Assembly: GCA_900542935.1 (NCBI GenBank)
Contig: UQPN01000007.1
Span: 27,935 to 91,934 of the forward strand
Direction of reading: 5' to 3'
Origin: an uncultured Eubacteriales bacterium
GTDB lineage: Bacteria; Bacillota; Clostridia; Christensenellales; Borkfalkiaceae
DNA length: 64,000 bases
In this document: positions 22,803-31,686 of the stretch, one piece after another
Layout of the letters: every line of letters starts with the position of its first letter
Position numbering within the stretch: the first letter of the stretch is position 1
Position numbers and translations under genes: made by a program
The notes under the pieces: generated by a model
The model's database searches: none
Seen by the model: the letters and a program-made list of their open reading frames with translations, nothing else
Told to the model about the DNA's origin: nothing

Positions 22803-24233
22803 GTGGAACGATTATATGAAAAACTGAATGCAACGTCGCCTGTTTCCGCCGTAATTCTTGCGCTGGCAATTATTCTTTTAAGCGGATTTTTAATGACACG
22901 GCTGACAAAACTTCTGAAATTGCCGAACGTAACGGCGTATATAGTGGCGGGGATTTTAATCGGTCCGTTTTGTCTGAAAGCCGTGCCGCAGAACGTAATC
23001 GACGGCTCGGCGTTCGTATCGGACATCGCGCTTGCGTTTATCGCGTTTTCCGCAGGAGAATATTTCAGAATTTCTTCGTTCAAAGGCAAAGGGAAGCAAC
23101 TTGTAATCATCACGGTGCTCGAATCTTTAACGGCGTCGGTGCTGGTGTTTATTTTAACGTTTTTCGTGCTGCGTCTGGGCGCGGCGTTTTCGCTGGTGCT
23201 GTCGGCGCTGGCGTCCGCAACCGCGCCCGCGTCCACGCTGATGACGATACGGCAGACGAAGGCGAAGGGCGATTTTGTGGATACGCTCATTTCCGTGGTG
23301 GCGTTTGACGACGTGGTGTCGTTGTTTGCGTTTTCCGTGGCGATATCCGTGGCGATGGCAACAACGTCGGGATCGGTGAATTCTCAGACGGTGTTGCTGC
23401 CGCTTTTATACAACGTACTGATGATCATACTCGGAGTGGCGCTTGGTTTTGTATTGAAATTTTTTATGGCTAAGCGTTCTACGGATAATCGGCTGATTGT
23501 GTCCGTCGCGCTTTTGTTTACGCTTTGCGGCGTGGGGGCGGCGTTATCGGTTTCTCCGTTGATGGCGTGCATGGTGATGGGCGCGGTGTATATCAACGCG
23601 TCAGGCGACGACAGGTTGTTCAAACAACTCAATTATTTTTCGCCGCCGATTCTGCTGATGTTTTTCGTGCGTTCGGGGATGAGTTTTCGTCTGGATACGC
23701 TGTTCGACGTTTCGTCGCGAGTGGCGGGCGTACCGCTTTTACTGATAGGATGCCTGTATTTTATCGTACGAATCGCGGGGAAGTATCTCGGCGCGTACGC
23801 AGGGTGCAGAATATGCAAAAAACCGCGGAAAACAACGTATACGCTGGGCTTGGCGCTGATACCGCAGGCGGGCGTGGCGATAGGACTATCGGAACTTGCG
23901 GCGCGTACGATCGGCGGCAGTACGGGCGCGGTGATACAGACGATTATTATGTCGTCGAGTATTTTGTACGAACTGATCGGTCCCGGTATGGCGAAACTGG
24001 CGTTGTCGTTATCGGGCGCGATCGGAGGAACGCAAACGGATGAAAAGACGACGGAACCGGAAAAGAGCGAGCGTGAGATTTTAATCGAACGGATGAACGA
24101 AATACAAAAGGAAATAGACCGCGCGAATTACGCTCGGAGCGAGGAAGAAAAAGCGTTTTCCGACGCCGCGGAAGAACAGGAAGAATTGCTGTTGAACAAC
24201 GATAGGAACAGAAAATTCATAAACAGGAGATAG
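22803..24233 (+). CDS. CPA2-family cation:proton antiporter (KefB-like)
   Basis: A 476-residue membrane transporter of the Na_H_Exchanger family (PF00999). At least ten hydrophobic segments are visible. NVTAYIVAGILIGP is the conserved discontinuous-helix motif and ASATAPASTLMTIRQT with VVAFDDVVSLF carries the Asp/Asp-type ion site. The tail from about 415 is a charged coiled coil (RMNEIQKEIDRANYARSEEEKAF). The start is GTG 22803 with AAAGGAG 10 nt before it; an in-frame ATG at 22755 lies inside the terminator hairpin and is unlikely. It probably exchanges K+ or Na+ for H+. With the mgtC-like gene 4 bp downstream it forms an operon under the structured leader. Confidence 0.92.
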   Translation: MERLYEKLNATSPVSAVILALAIILLSGFLMTRLTKLLKLPNVTAYIVAGILIGPFCLKAVPQNVIDGSAFVSDIALAFIAFSAGEYFRISSFKGKGKQLVIITVLESLTASVLVFILTFFVLRLGAAFSLVLSALASATAPASTLMTIRQTKAKGDFVDTLISVVAFDDVVSLFAFSVAISVAMATTSGSVNSQTVLLPLLYNVLMIILGVALGFVLKFFMAKRSTDNRLIVSVALLFTLCGVGAALSVSPLMACMVMGAVYINASGDDRLFKQLNYFSPPILLMFFVRSGMSFRLDTLFDVSSRVAGVPLLLIGCLYFIVRIAGKYLGAYAGCRICKKPRKTTYTLGLALIPQAGVAIGLSELAARTIGGSTGAVIQTIIMSSSILYELIGPGMAKLALSLSGAIGGTQTDEKTTEPEKSEREILIERMNEIQKEIDRANYARSEEEKAFSDAAEEQEELLLNNDRNRKFINRR

Positions 24234-24237
24234 AGAG

Positions 24238-24957
24238 ATGAAAGATATACTGGCAGAACTGATGGGGGAATGGTGTACGGGAGTAAATATCGGCGGCATT
24301 ATTCTGAAAATATGCCTCGCGATCGTATTGTCGGCGGTGATAGGCAGCGAAAGAGCCACGAAACGGCATGCGGCGGGGCTGCGTACGTTTATGCTGGTAT
24401 CTCTTGTTTCCGCGCTTGCCGCCACGGTGGATAAATTTTTGATTACGGAATACGGAGTAAGTATCCCCGTAGTAACGGGCGCAACCGTAATCGGGCTGGC
24501 AATCGTCAGTTCCAATACGATTTTATACAGTTCCAAAAGTCAGATAAAGGGGCTTACCACGTCGGTGGCGTTGTGGGGAAACAGCATCCTGTCTGTATTG
24601 ATCGGTCTGGATTTATATCTGATCGCGTTGGTTGCCTTTGCGGCGTTTATGCTGTGCCTGACGGGTTTTATGCGGTTCGAATACGCGCTGAAACGCCGTT
24701 CGGATTATTTTGAAATCCATCTGGAATTGAACAATAAAAATTCGTTGCAGGAATTTATCGCCGTGATAAGAAAACTCGGACTGAAAGTAGACGATATAGA
24801 ATTGAATACCGCATATATGAATACGGGACTTTTCGTCTATTCGGTGTCGCTTTCGATAGATAAGAAAAAAGTCGGGCAGAAAGTAAAACACGACGATATT
24901 ATTTCCGCGATTTCGGAACTGGAATACGTAAATTACGTGGAAGAATTGGGTTGTTGA
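24238..24957 (+). CDS. MgtC/SapB family membrane protein
   Basis: A 239-residue protein. The N-terminal MgtC domain has four to five helices, with VIGSERATKRHAAGLRTFMLVSLVSALAA as the signature containing the conserved Arg/His cluster. VVTGATVIGLAIVSSNTIL and GLTTSVALWGNS follow. The C-terminal ACT-like cytoplasmic domain is about residues 155-239. MgtC proteins are linked to Mg2+ limitation and intracellular ATP/cation homeostasis. Linked to the antiporter, it suggests an ion-balance operon. Confidence 0.92.
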   Translation: MKDILAELMGEWCTGVNIGGIILKICLAIVLSAVIGSERATKRHAAGLRTFMLVSLVSALAATVDKFLITEYGVSIPVVTGATVIGLAIVSSNTILYSSKSQIKGLTTSVALWGNSILSVLIGLDLYLIALVAFAAFMLCLTGFMRFEYALKRRSDYFEIHLELNNKNSLQEFIAVIRKLGLKVDDIELNTAYMNTGLFVYSVSLSIDKKKVGQKVKHDDIISAISELEYVNYVEELGC

Positions 24958-25238
24958 AAGATTAAATCGCGGCGGGAACGGAAAAAGCGTAGAAATCTTT
25001 TAATATAAACCGATTGCATTTCTTTTGCGTGCCGTTCTGGATTTTCGGCTTTAATTTCAAAATAATCGAATAAACGTTGTGAGAATCCTGTTTGTTGCGA
25101 TGAGAATCCGCGCGAGGTGCCCGAAGATAAATTTCATGGAAAATATTCGTTAATCGGAATGTGCGGAAGGGAAAGCGTTTGCGGGCGGCGAAGAAGAGGA
25201 AGCAAAGATTTTTTTTGTTGCGCAACGGCAAGCAGCGG

Positions 25239-25284
25239 CGCACTGCGAAGTAACTTTTTAAGTTATGGAACAGTGCGTTTTTTT
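25239..25284 (+). terminator. Terminator in the gap after the antiporter operon
   Basis: CGCACTG (25239-25245) pairs with CAGTGCG (25271-25277), with an inner AACTT...AAGTT helix, then seven T. The rest of 24958-25404 shows no gene; TGAGAATCC occurs twice about 26 bp apart near 25080. Confidence 0.8.
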
Positions 25285-25404
25285 GTAAAGAAAAACCGCC
25301 CGCCGGGCGAGTGCTTACAGGGCGCAACTTACCGTTATTATCTCTTACCGACGAAACTATTTTACAATAAAAGAATTTTGTAATAAAATCGTAGATTTTT
25401 ATTA

Positions 25405-25433
25405 TTGAAAATAGGGTATAATAATGTTATAAT
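25405..25433 (+). promoter_or_regulatory. Promoter of the first glycan locus
   Basis: TTGAAA (25405-25410), 17-bp spacer, TATAAT (25428-25433). Confidence 0.75.
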
Positions 25434-25494
25434 AGTATAAAACAATATTTCGTTACAAAAATATTGTTTATTAAAAAGAAGAGGCATAGCGCAT

Positions 25495-27057
25495 ATGAAA
25501 CTTGATTTTAAAACCTATTTCGATAAAGTAAGAGGTTGTTATACGGGAAAAAATATAGGCGGAACGCTGGGCGCGCCGTTTGAATGTTATCGCGGCGTGT
25601 ATAATCTCGATTGGTTTATGCAGGATATTTCTTCGCCTATACCAAACGACGACGTGGATTTGCAACTTGTATGGCTTGCCGCCGTGGAACGCGAGGGGCG
25701 GCATATCGATTCGCACGTGCTTGCCGAATACTGGGAAACGTACGTAAGCGCGCAGATTTCCGAATACGGCACAAGCAAAAACAATTTCGGCATGGGGATT
25801 CTGCCTCCGCTTTCGGGGTATCTTCGTAACGAAAACCGCAACAGCAACGGCGCGTGGATCCGCACGGAAATCTGGGCGTGCCTTTGCGCGGGAAATCCTG
25901 CGCTGGCGGCGAATTACGCTTATTACGACGCGTGCGTAGACCATTCGGACGAAGGCGTGTATGCGGCTACGTTTACGGCGGCGGTGCAGGCGGCGGCGTT
26001 TTTCGAAACGGACAGAGAAGAACTGATCGATATCGGTCTTTCGTATATTCCCGAAGATTGCGGCGTAAGCCGCGCCGTAGCGTTGATACGGCAGTGCTAT
26101 AAAAACGGCGACGACTGGAAAACGGCAAGAAAGAAACTTCTGATTGCTTTGCCGTCATCGTTCGGCGAAATGGACGGCGAATGGAAAGGCACCGCTTCGG
26201 TGCCGGCTTGCGATAAATGCCCCGTGCAACAAAAGGATAACGATATTCCGAAAGCGGAACACGGCTACGACGCGCCCGCCGCAATCGGCATCGTACTGCT
26301 CGGCTGGTATTACGGCGAGGGCGATTTTGCAAAATCGGTGTGTCTTGCGGTGAATTGCGGAGAGGACAGCGATTGCACGGCGGGAACGCTCGGCTCTGTT
26401 TTGGGTATTATCGCAGGCGAAAGCAATTTGCCCGAAAAATGGAAGAAAGCCTGCTCGCAGCAAATCGCTACGTGTACGCTTCGCACCGACAACGTATTTT
26501 TACCGAAAACGATTCCGGAACTTTGCGATCGCATCGTAAGGCAAACGCCCGTAGTATTGCAGGATTATTGCCGTTTCGGCGAAAACGGAGAATATACGAT
26601 AGAGCCGGTTGCGGAATTCAGGTACAGAAAAGGCGCGTTCCGTTGCAACAAGCATGAAGATTTCGCGGAGTTGCTTGCGGAACAGGGGCGTACGGTGCGG
26701 TTCCATTTTCGCGGGCTTACCGTAAAAGTAACTTATGACGATACGCGCGTATTGCTTACGGACGGAGCGGAAAAAACGCTGGAACTTACTTTCGTAAACA
26801 ATCTTTATACGCCGCAATATCTGAAACTGCGCTATCTCGGAATTCCGGAAACGTGGGAAGTAAAAGGCGGCAAAGAACAATGCGTAGGGCTGGAACACTG
26901 GCACGGCAGCAGCAACGTGAATTCGATTGATTTTACGTTTACGCCGCACGGCCCCTATACGGCAAAAACAGAAATCGTTCTGGAAATTTCCGTGAACGGC
27001 AGAGGCGAAAAAATGTACGTTCCGCTGACGTTTTTCAACGGCAGATGCGGGGAGTAA
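25495..27057 (+). CDS. ADP-ribosylglycohydrolase-family protein with C-terminal beta domain
   Basis: A 520-residue protein. The DraG-like fold (PF03747) spans about 1-330, beginning FDKVRGCYTGKNIGGTLGAPFE, with a PNDDVDLQLVWL motif near 44-55. Its C-terminal metal motif is GEDSDCTAGTLGSVLGIIAG at about 290-309. Classical members remove ADP-ribose from proteins, but many homologues lie in polysaccharide loci of gut bacteria with unknown substrates. The remaining 190 residues look like beta-sandwich domains (LELTFVNNLYTPQYLKLRYLG; EIVLEISVNGRGEKM). No signal peptide, so it acts in the cytoplasm. AGAGG precedes the start. It is the first gene after a good promoter, with GH3 10 bp downstream. Confidence 0.88.
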   Translation: MKLDFKTYFDKVRGCYTGKNIGGTLGAPFECYRGVYNLDWFMQDISSPIPNDDVDLQLVWLAAVEREGRHIDSHVLAEYWETYVSAQISEYGTSKNNFGMGILPPLSGYLRNENRNSNGAWIRTEIWACLCAGNPALAANYAYYDACVDHSDEGVYAATFTAAVQAAAFFETDREELIDIGLSYIPEDCGVSRAVALIRQCYKNGDDWKTARKKLLIALPSSFGEMDGEWKGTASVPACDKCPVQQKDNDIPKAEHGYDAPAAIGIVLLGWYYGEGDFAKSVCLAVNCGEDSDCTAGTLGSVLGIIAGESNLPEKWKKACSQQIATCTLRTDNVFLPKTIPELCDRIVRQTPVVLQDYCRFGENGEYTIEPVAEFRYRKGAFRCNKHEDFAELLAEQGRTVRFHFRGLTVKVTYDDTRVLLTDGAEKTLELTFVNNLYTPQYLKLRYLGIPETWEVKGGKEQCVGLEHWHGSSNVNSIDFTFTPHGPYTAKTEIVLEISVNGRGEKMYVPLTFFNGRCGE

Positions 27058-27067
27058 AGGATTGGTT

Positions 27068-29209
27068 ATGGATATCAACGACAAAGAAAAGCAAATCGAA
27101 GAACTGATTGAAAAAATGACGACGGAAGAAAAAGTTGCGCAGACGTTGCAGCTTTCCTATCAGTCGATGTCGGCGGAAAAATTCGAAGAGACGGTGCAAA
27201 AAGGCGTGCTCGGTTCGTACCTGCACGTGCTGGGTAAAGATACGGAAAAATACATAAACGCGGCTAAAAACAGTCGGCTGGGCATTCTGCCGATGTTCGG
27301 TATCGACGCGATACACGGGCACGCGTTGCTTCGCGGCGCAACGGTTTTCCCCTCGCAGCTTGCCGTAGCGTGTACGTTTGACGAAACGCTTACGGAAGAA
27401 ATCGGGCACGCGACGGCGGAAGAAGTTGCCGCAGACGGGCTGGACTGGGTGTTTTCGCCCGTGCTTTGCATCGGCAGAGATTTGCGCTGGGGCAGAGTGG
27501 ATGAAACGTTCGGTGAAGATAAAACGGTGGTATCGCGGCTGGGCGCGGCGATTATTCGCGGGTATCAGACGGACAATCTCACGGCGGCGTGCGCGAAACA
27601 CTATCTTGCGTACGGCGAAGCCACGGGCGGAAGAGATTCTTACGATACGGAAATCACCGAGCGGAAAGCGCGCGAAATCTTTTTAAAGCCGTTCGCCGCC
27701 GCAGCGGAAGCCGGTTGCGATACGTTTATGACGGGTTACGGCTCGATAGACGGCACGCCTTTGACGGCGAATAAACGCTATCTGCGCGAAATTTTAAAAG
27801 ACGAATTCGGTTTCGACGGGTTTGTGGTTACCGACTGGTTCAATTACGATTCGTTGATCGGGGGGCAGCGCTATTCCGAAAACATAGAGGAAGCGGCAGC
27901 CGCGGGCATGAACGCGGGCAACGATATGAGCATGAACAGCCCCGATTATTTCGAAGGGGCTTTGGCTGCGGTGAAAAACGGGAAGATATCGGAAGCAACG
28001 CTCAACGATTCGGTACGCCGGATTTTGCGCGTAAAACAGCGGCTGGGGCTTCTGGACGGAAGCAGAAAATGCCCGCCGCGCAGCGTAATCGGCTGCGAAG
28101 CGCATAAAAAAATCAATTACCGCGCGGCTGTGGAAAGCGCGGTGCTTCTTGAAAACAACGGAGCGTTGCCGCTCGATAAAAAGAAAATCCGTAAAATCGC
28201 GGTCATCGGACCGAACGCGGACGACTGGCAGGCGCAGTACGGCGACTGGACGTATGTTTCTCACCCGGACCCGAACCCCGCCGCCGAGCCTACCGAAAAC
28301 ATTTATACCGTGCTTCGCGGCGTGAAAGAAGAATTTACAAACGCCGGAATCGTTTATGAAAAAGGTTGCGTCATCGAAGAAGAGATATCCGCGGCGGAAA
28401 GCGATAAACTGTTTGCGGCGGCGATCGAAGCGGCGAAGAACGCGGACGTCGTCATCGGCGTATTCGGCGACAACTTAAAAGAAAACGGCGAGGGAAAAGA
28501 CCGGGCTAAACTTGATTTATACGGCAGGCAAAACGAACTTGCCGGCGCCGTAGCCGCGCTGAACAAGCCGTTTATCGGCGTTGTCGTCAGCGGAAAACCG
28601 CTGGTTTTAACAACTTTGAAATCTGCGTGCGGCGCGTTGGTGCAATGCTTCAACGGCGGCGATCTTTGCGGCAAAGCGGTAGCCGCGCTGTTATGCGGAA
28701 ACGAGAATTTCAGCGGAAAACTGCCGATTTCTTTCCCGTACGATTCGGCGGCGTTGCCTTGCTATTACGATCAGTACGATTACTGGCACGGCGGCAAGTA
28801 TATAGACGTGCCCGCCGGGTGCTTGTATCCGTTCGGCTACGGTCTTTCTTATTCGAAATTCCGCTACGGCGCGCCGGAAGTATCGCAAAAAGAGATACGC
28901 AGGAACGAAACGTTTGAGCTGACGTGCGAAATAACGAACGAGAGCAAAACGGACGGCGAAGAAATCGTTCAGCTGTATTTCCGCGACGAAGTATGTAAAA
29001 AACTTACGCCTGCGCATACTTTACTTGATTTCAAGCGGGCGACGGTGCCTGCGGGCGAAACGAAGAAAGTTGCGTTTAAAGTGGCGGCGGAATCGCTCGG
29101 CTATATGAGCGACGAGCTGAAAAACACCGTAGACGCGGGCGAATTCACGTTGTTTGTTTCGGGCGACGGAAAAAATTTCAAAACGACAAAAATCGTCGTT
29201 ACGGATTGA
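27068..29209 (+). CDS. Glycoside hydrolase family 3 (beta-glucosidase/xylosidase type)
   Basis: A 713-residue GH3 enzyme. The N-terminal (beta/alpha)8 domain includes PMFGIDAIHGHALLRGATVFPS and the nucleophile motif GFVVTDWFNYDS with Asp at about residue 256. The alpha/beta sandwich domain includes KIAVIGPNADDWQAQYGDW and GVFGDNLKENGEG, where the acid/base usually lies. The C-terminal fibronectin-III-like domain starts near YGLSYSKFRYG (about 590). No signal peptide, so intracellular hydrolysis of imported oligosaccharides is likely. The start is ATG 27068 with AAAGG about 8 nt upstream; TTG 27062 is weaker. Confidence 0.94.
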   Translation: MDINDKEKQIEELIEKMTTEEKVAQTLQLSYQSMSAEKFEETVQKGVLGSYLHVLGKDTEKYINAAKNSRLGILPMFGIDAIHGHALLRGATVFPSQLAVACTFDETLTEEIGHATAEEVAADGLDWVFSPVLCIGRDLRWGRVDETFGEDKTVVSRLGAAIIRGYQTDNLTAACAKHYLAYGEATGGRDSYDTEITERKAREIFLKPFAAAAEAGCDTFMTGYGSIDGTPLTANKRYLREILKDEFGFDGFVVTDWFNYDSLIGGQRYSENIEEAAAAGMNAGNDMSMNSPDYFEGALAAVKNGKISEATLNDSVRRILRVKQRLGLLDGSRKCPPRSVIGCEAHKKINYRAAVESAVLLENNGALPLDKKKIRKIAVIGPNADDWQAQYGDWTYVSHPDPNPAAEPTENIYTVLRGVKEEFTNAGIVYEKGCVIEEEISAAESDKLFAAAIEAAKNADVVIGVFGDNLKENGEGKDRAKLDLYGRQNELAGAVAALNKPFIGVVVSGKPLVLTTLKSACGALVQCFNGGDLCGKAVAALLCGNENFSGKLPISFPYDSAALPCYYDQYDYWHGGKYIDVPAGCLYPFGYGLSYSKFRYGAPEVSQKEIRRNETFELTCEITNESKTDGEEIVQLYFRDEVCKKLTPAHTLLDFKRATVPAGETKKVAFKVAAESLGYMSDELKNTVDAGEFTLFVSGDGKNFKTTKIVVTD

Positions 29210-29284
29210 GAAAAAACGTCGGAAAATCAAGCGATGCGGTCAGCCGGACGGAAACAAACTTTTCCTCCGGCCACGGAGGTTGAA

Positions 29285-30586
29285 ATGTTCGTAAAATCGG
29301 CGATAAAATATTTCTTTTTATCTTTCTTTTCTAATCCGCTTGCGGAAGAAAGCAGGCGGCGCGGTTTGTGGCAGGGGATTTTGTCCTTTCTGCTGGGACT
29401 GGCGTTGTTTTGCTGCGGTTTAACCGCGGGCAGCGCGGCTTCGTTTTCGCCGTTGTATAAAAAAGCGGGAAGCTTCCGCGAATTTTTGTATAAGGCGGCG
29501 GACAATGCGGTAACGACGGAGGTGAAAGACGGCAAGGCGCGCGCAAGCATCCGCGGCGAAAACGACGCGGCGATCGATACGTTCGCAAACGATGCCGACG
29601 CCGCGGTATATTCGCTGAACGGATATAACCTGATTATCGATACGCGCGACGAAGCGACGACTTATAACGATTTTACGCTGACTTACGTATTGAACGGAAA
29701 GGAATATTCCGCCGAAGAATGGAGAAGTTTAAGCGAAAAGGAAAAGAAAAATTATTCCGTGAAGGTGAACTATTCTTCTTCCGCGCTTGTGCTTACCAAG
29801 GAAAAAGCGGAGGGCTACGCAGCGTGGATACTCGGCGCGGAATGCGATGATAAAGCGGCGAAAGAAAAATGCCGCGCGCTTTTGAACGACGCGGGAGAGC
29901 TTCCCGAAAAAAATTACAACGCGGCGTACGAATTGTACGTTTCGGCGTATTATTCCGACCTTTCTAAGATCGAGCGGTACGGCAAGGCGCCCACGATGCG
30001 TTCGTATTACATGAACACGTATCTTGCCGCGGATAAAAACGGCGATTTAAAATACGATAACTTCGTGGTGATTCTGCAAAATATTTATTTTTGTTATTTC
30101 ACTACCGATTCCGGCGTAACGGTAAGCGTGAACGGTTATTTTAAAGATATGCCCGATCTCACGGCGGATTCGCCCGCGGGGTATGACGAGTTGTTTTCGG
30201 CAATGCACGCCGCTTCTTCCGATATCGTCGCCGTAAATTACTTTTTGTATCTCGTGCGCGTGGCGATGTTTGCGCTGATCGCGTGGATCGTTTCGTCGCT
30301 GTTGATTTCCGTATGCGGCTGGATAGGCAGATGCGCGGACCTGAAGGAATACGGCTCGGCGTTTAAAAGTTTCGCTACGTTCTGGCTGGTTTCGGGCGTA
30401 ACGGCGGCGATCGCTTCGTTTGTCGGTTCGTTTTTCCTTTCCCGCACGGCCGGTTTCTGGCTTGGCGCGGGTTTATATATCGGGCTTGCCGTGTTCCGCG
30501 CCATAGAGCAAAATATTTACGTTTTTGCAAAGCGCAGAAAGGAAGCGCGCGAAGAGGCGGAAGAAGAAAAGATGGATTCCGATTAA
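29285..30586 (+). CDS. Membrane protein, DUF1189/MalA-like layout
   Basis: A 433-residue protein with an N-terminal helix (GILSFLLGLALFCCGLTAG), a long extracytoplasmic domain (about 50-320), and four C-terminal helices (VAMFALIAWIVSSLLISVCGW; FWLVSGVTAAIASFVGSFFL; others). It ends in a charged tail (KRRKEAREEAEEEK). This layout is like DUF1189 proteins, some of which (MalA/YvdJ) occur in maltodextrin operons, but the similarity is loose and not proven. GGAGG lies 5 nt from the ATG; an upstream in-frame ATG at 29234 lacks a site. It may help sense or process the glycan; this is inference. Confidence 0.65.
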   Translation: MFVKSAIKYFFLSFFSNPLAEESRRRGLWQGILSFLLGLALFCCGLTAGSAASFSPLYKKAGSFREFLYKAADNAVTTEVKDGKARASIRGENDAAIDTFANDADAAVYSLNGYNLIIDTRDEATTYNDFTLTYVLNGKEYSAEEWRSLSEKEKKNYSVKVNYSSSALVLTKEKAEGYAAWILGAECDDKAAKEKCRALLNDAGELPEKNYNAAYELYVSAYYSDLSKIERYGKAPTMRSYYMNTYLAADKNGDLKYDNFVVILQNIYFCYFTTDSGVTVSVNGYFKDMPDLTADSPAGYDELFSAMHAASSDIVAVNYFLYLVRVAMFALIAWIVSSLLISVCGWIGRCADLKEYGSAFKSFATFWLVSGVTAAIASFVGSFFLSRTAGFWLGAGLYIGLAVFRAIEQNIYVFAKRRKEAREEAEEEKMDSD

Positions 30587-30613
30587 ACGCGGAATACGCG
30601 GAAGGAGGTATTC

Positions 30614-31438
30614 ATGTCGGGAAATAAACAGGAAAATACGGAACTGCAATACGAAGCGGAACGCGACTATGTAAAAAGATTTATTGCCGAACAGTACGTC
30701 AGCCGCGGGTACTATATTCACTTTCATCGGAACATCGAAATTTACGGCGTGGTGAAAGGCGAAGTTTACGTTACCATCGCAGGCGAAAGCTGTACTTTGA
30801 AAGAAGGTCAGATTGCGGTAATCAACGGCTTTGAAAGCCACAGCTACGAAATCGACGGCGAGGCGGAAATTTTTTATTTTCACGTGGGAACGGATTACGT
30901 ACGCGATTTCAAGCAGCTGTATCCGAACCGGAAATTGCCGAGATGGCTGCTCGAACGCAAGCAGAACGCAACCATTATCTCGCAAATCAAAAAAGTGATG
31001 ACAAGCGGCGGAAAGTGGTCGGATTTAAAGAAAACGGGTTTCGTATGCTCTCTTTTTGCGGATATCATTGATTTTTACGGACTGATCTCCTCGGTGCCCG
31101 CTACGGAAAGCGATAACGATCTTGTTTCGCAGGCAGTGCAATACATTTACGAGCATTATGCCGAGGATCTTACGCTGGAAACGCTTTCCCGGCACTTTTT
31201 CATGTCGCCGAAAGTTTTTTCCCGCAGAATTTCAAAAGGAATCAACTGCGATTTGCGCATTTTTGTAAACGACGTACGCATACAAAAAGCCGTGCAGCTG
31301 TTGCATATGCCTGAAAATAAAGCCCGATCGGTGGCAGACGTGGCGTTTTCCTGCGGGTTCAACAATATGGTAACGTTTTACCGCAGCTATAAACGGAATT
31401 TCTGTTATAAAAAACTTCCGAAACCGGAAGCGGATTAA
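30614..31438 (+). CDS. AraC-family transcriptional regulator
   Basis: A 274-residue regulator. A cupin-like sensor domain is at about 35-120 (YYIHFHRNIEIYGVVKGEVYVTIAGE). The AraC double HTH fills the last 100 residues (LTLETLSRHFFMSPKVFSRRISKGI; SVADVAFSCGFNNMVTFYRSYKRNF). A GGAGG site is 6 nt before the ATG. It is probably a sugar-responsive activator of this locus. The strong promoter ahead of the GH43 lipoprotein at 31687 is a likely target. Confidence 0.93.
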   Translation: MSGNKQENTELQYEAERDYVKRFIAEQYVSRGYYIHFHRNIEIYGVVKGEVYVTIAGESCTLKEGQIAVINGFESHSYEIDGEAEIFYFHVGTDYVRDFKQLYPNRKLPRWLLERKQNATIISQIKKVMTSGGKWSDLKKTGFVCSLFADIIDFYGLISSVPATESDNDLVSQAVQYIYEHYAEDLTLETLSRHFFMSPKVFSRRISKGINCDLRIFVNDVRIQKAVQLLHMPENKARSVADVAFSCGFNNMVTFYRSYKRNFCYKKLPKPEAD

Positions 31439-31511
31439 TATAAACGAATCAGCAATCGCCGGAAACAATCGATTCCGGCGATTTTTGTAACAAAACAACG
31501 GACTTTTGATA

Positions 31512-31664
31512 TTGATTTTTTCACGGAAAAGAATTATAATATAAACGAGAAGAAAGAAAAGGCGTTTTCCTTACGGAACAAAACCGATCGGGATGCCTGA
31601 AAGCAAAAACGCCGAAACAACCGGTTGTTTATTGCTGCTTGTGTAAAATAAACACAAGCAGCAA
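31512..31664 (+). promoter_or_regulatory. Promoter and 5'-leader hairpin of the GH43 lipoprotein operon
   Basis: TTGATT (31512-31517), 17-bp spacer, TATAAT (31535-31540). Near the end of the leader, TTGCTGCTTGTGT (31632-31644) pairs perfectly over 13 bp with ACACAAGCAGCAA (31652-31664), loop AAAATAA, with no T-run. It ends 11 nt before the GGAGG of the next gene, so it may be an operator, an mRNA stabiliser or a translation control hairpin. Confidence 0.7.
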
Positions 31665-31686
31665 CAGAAATTTATGGAGGATTGTG

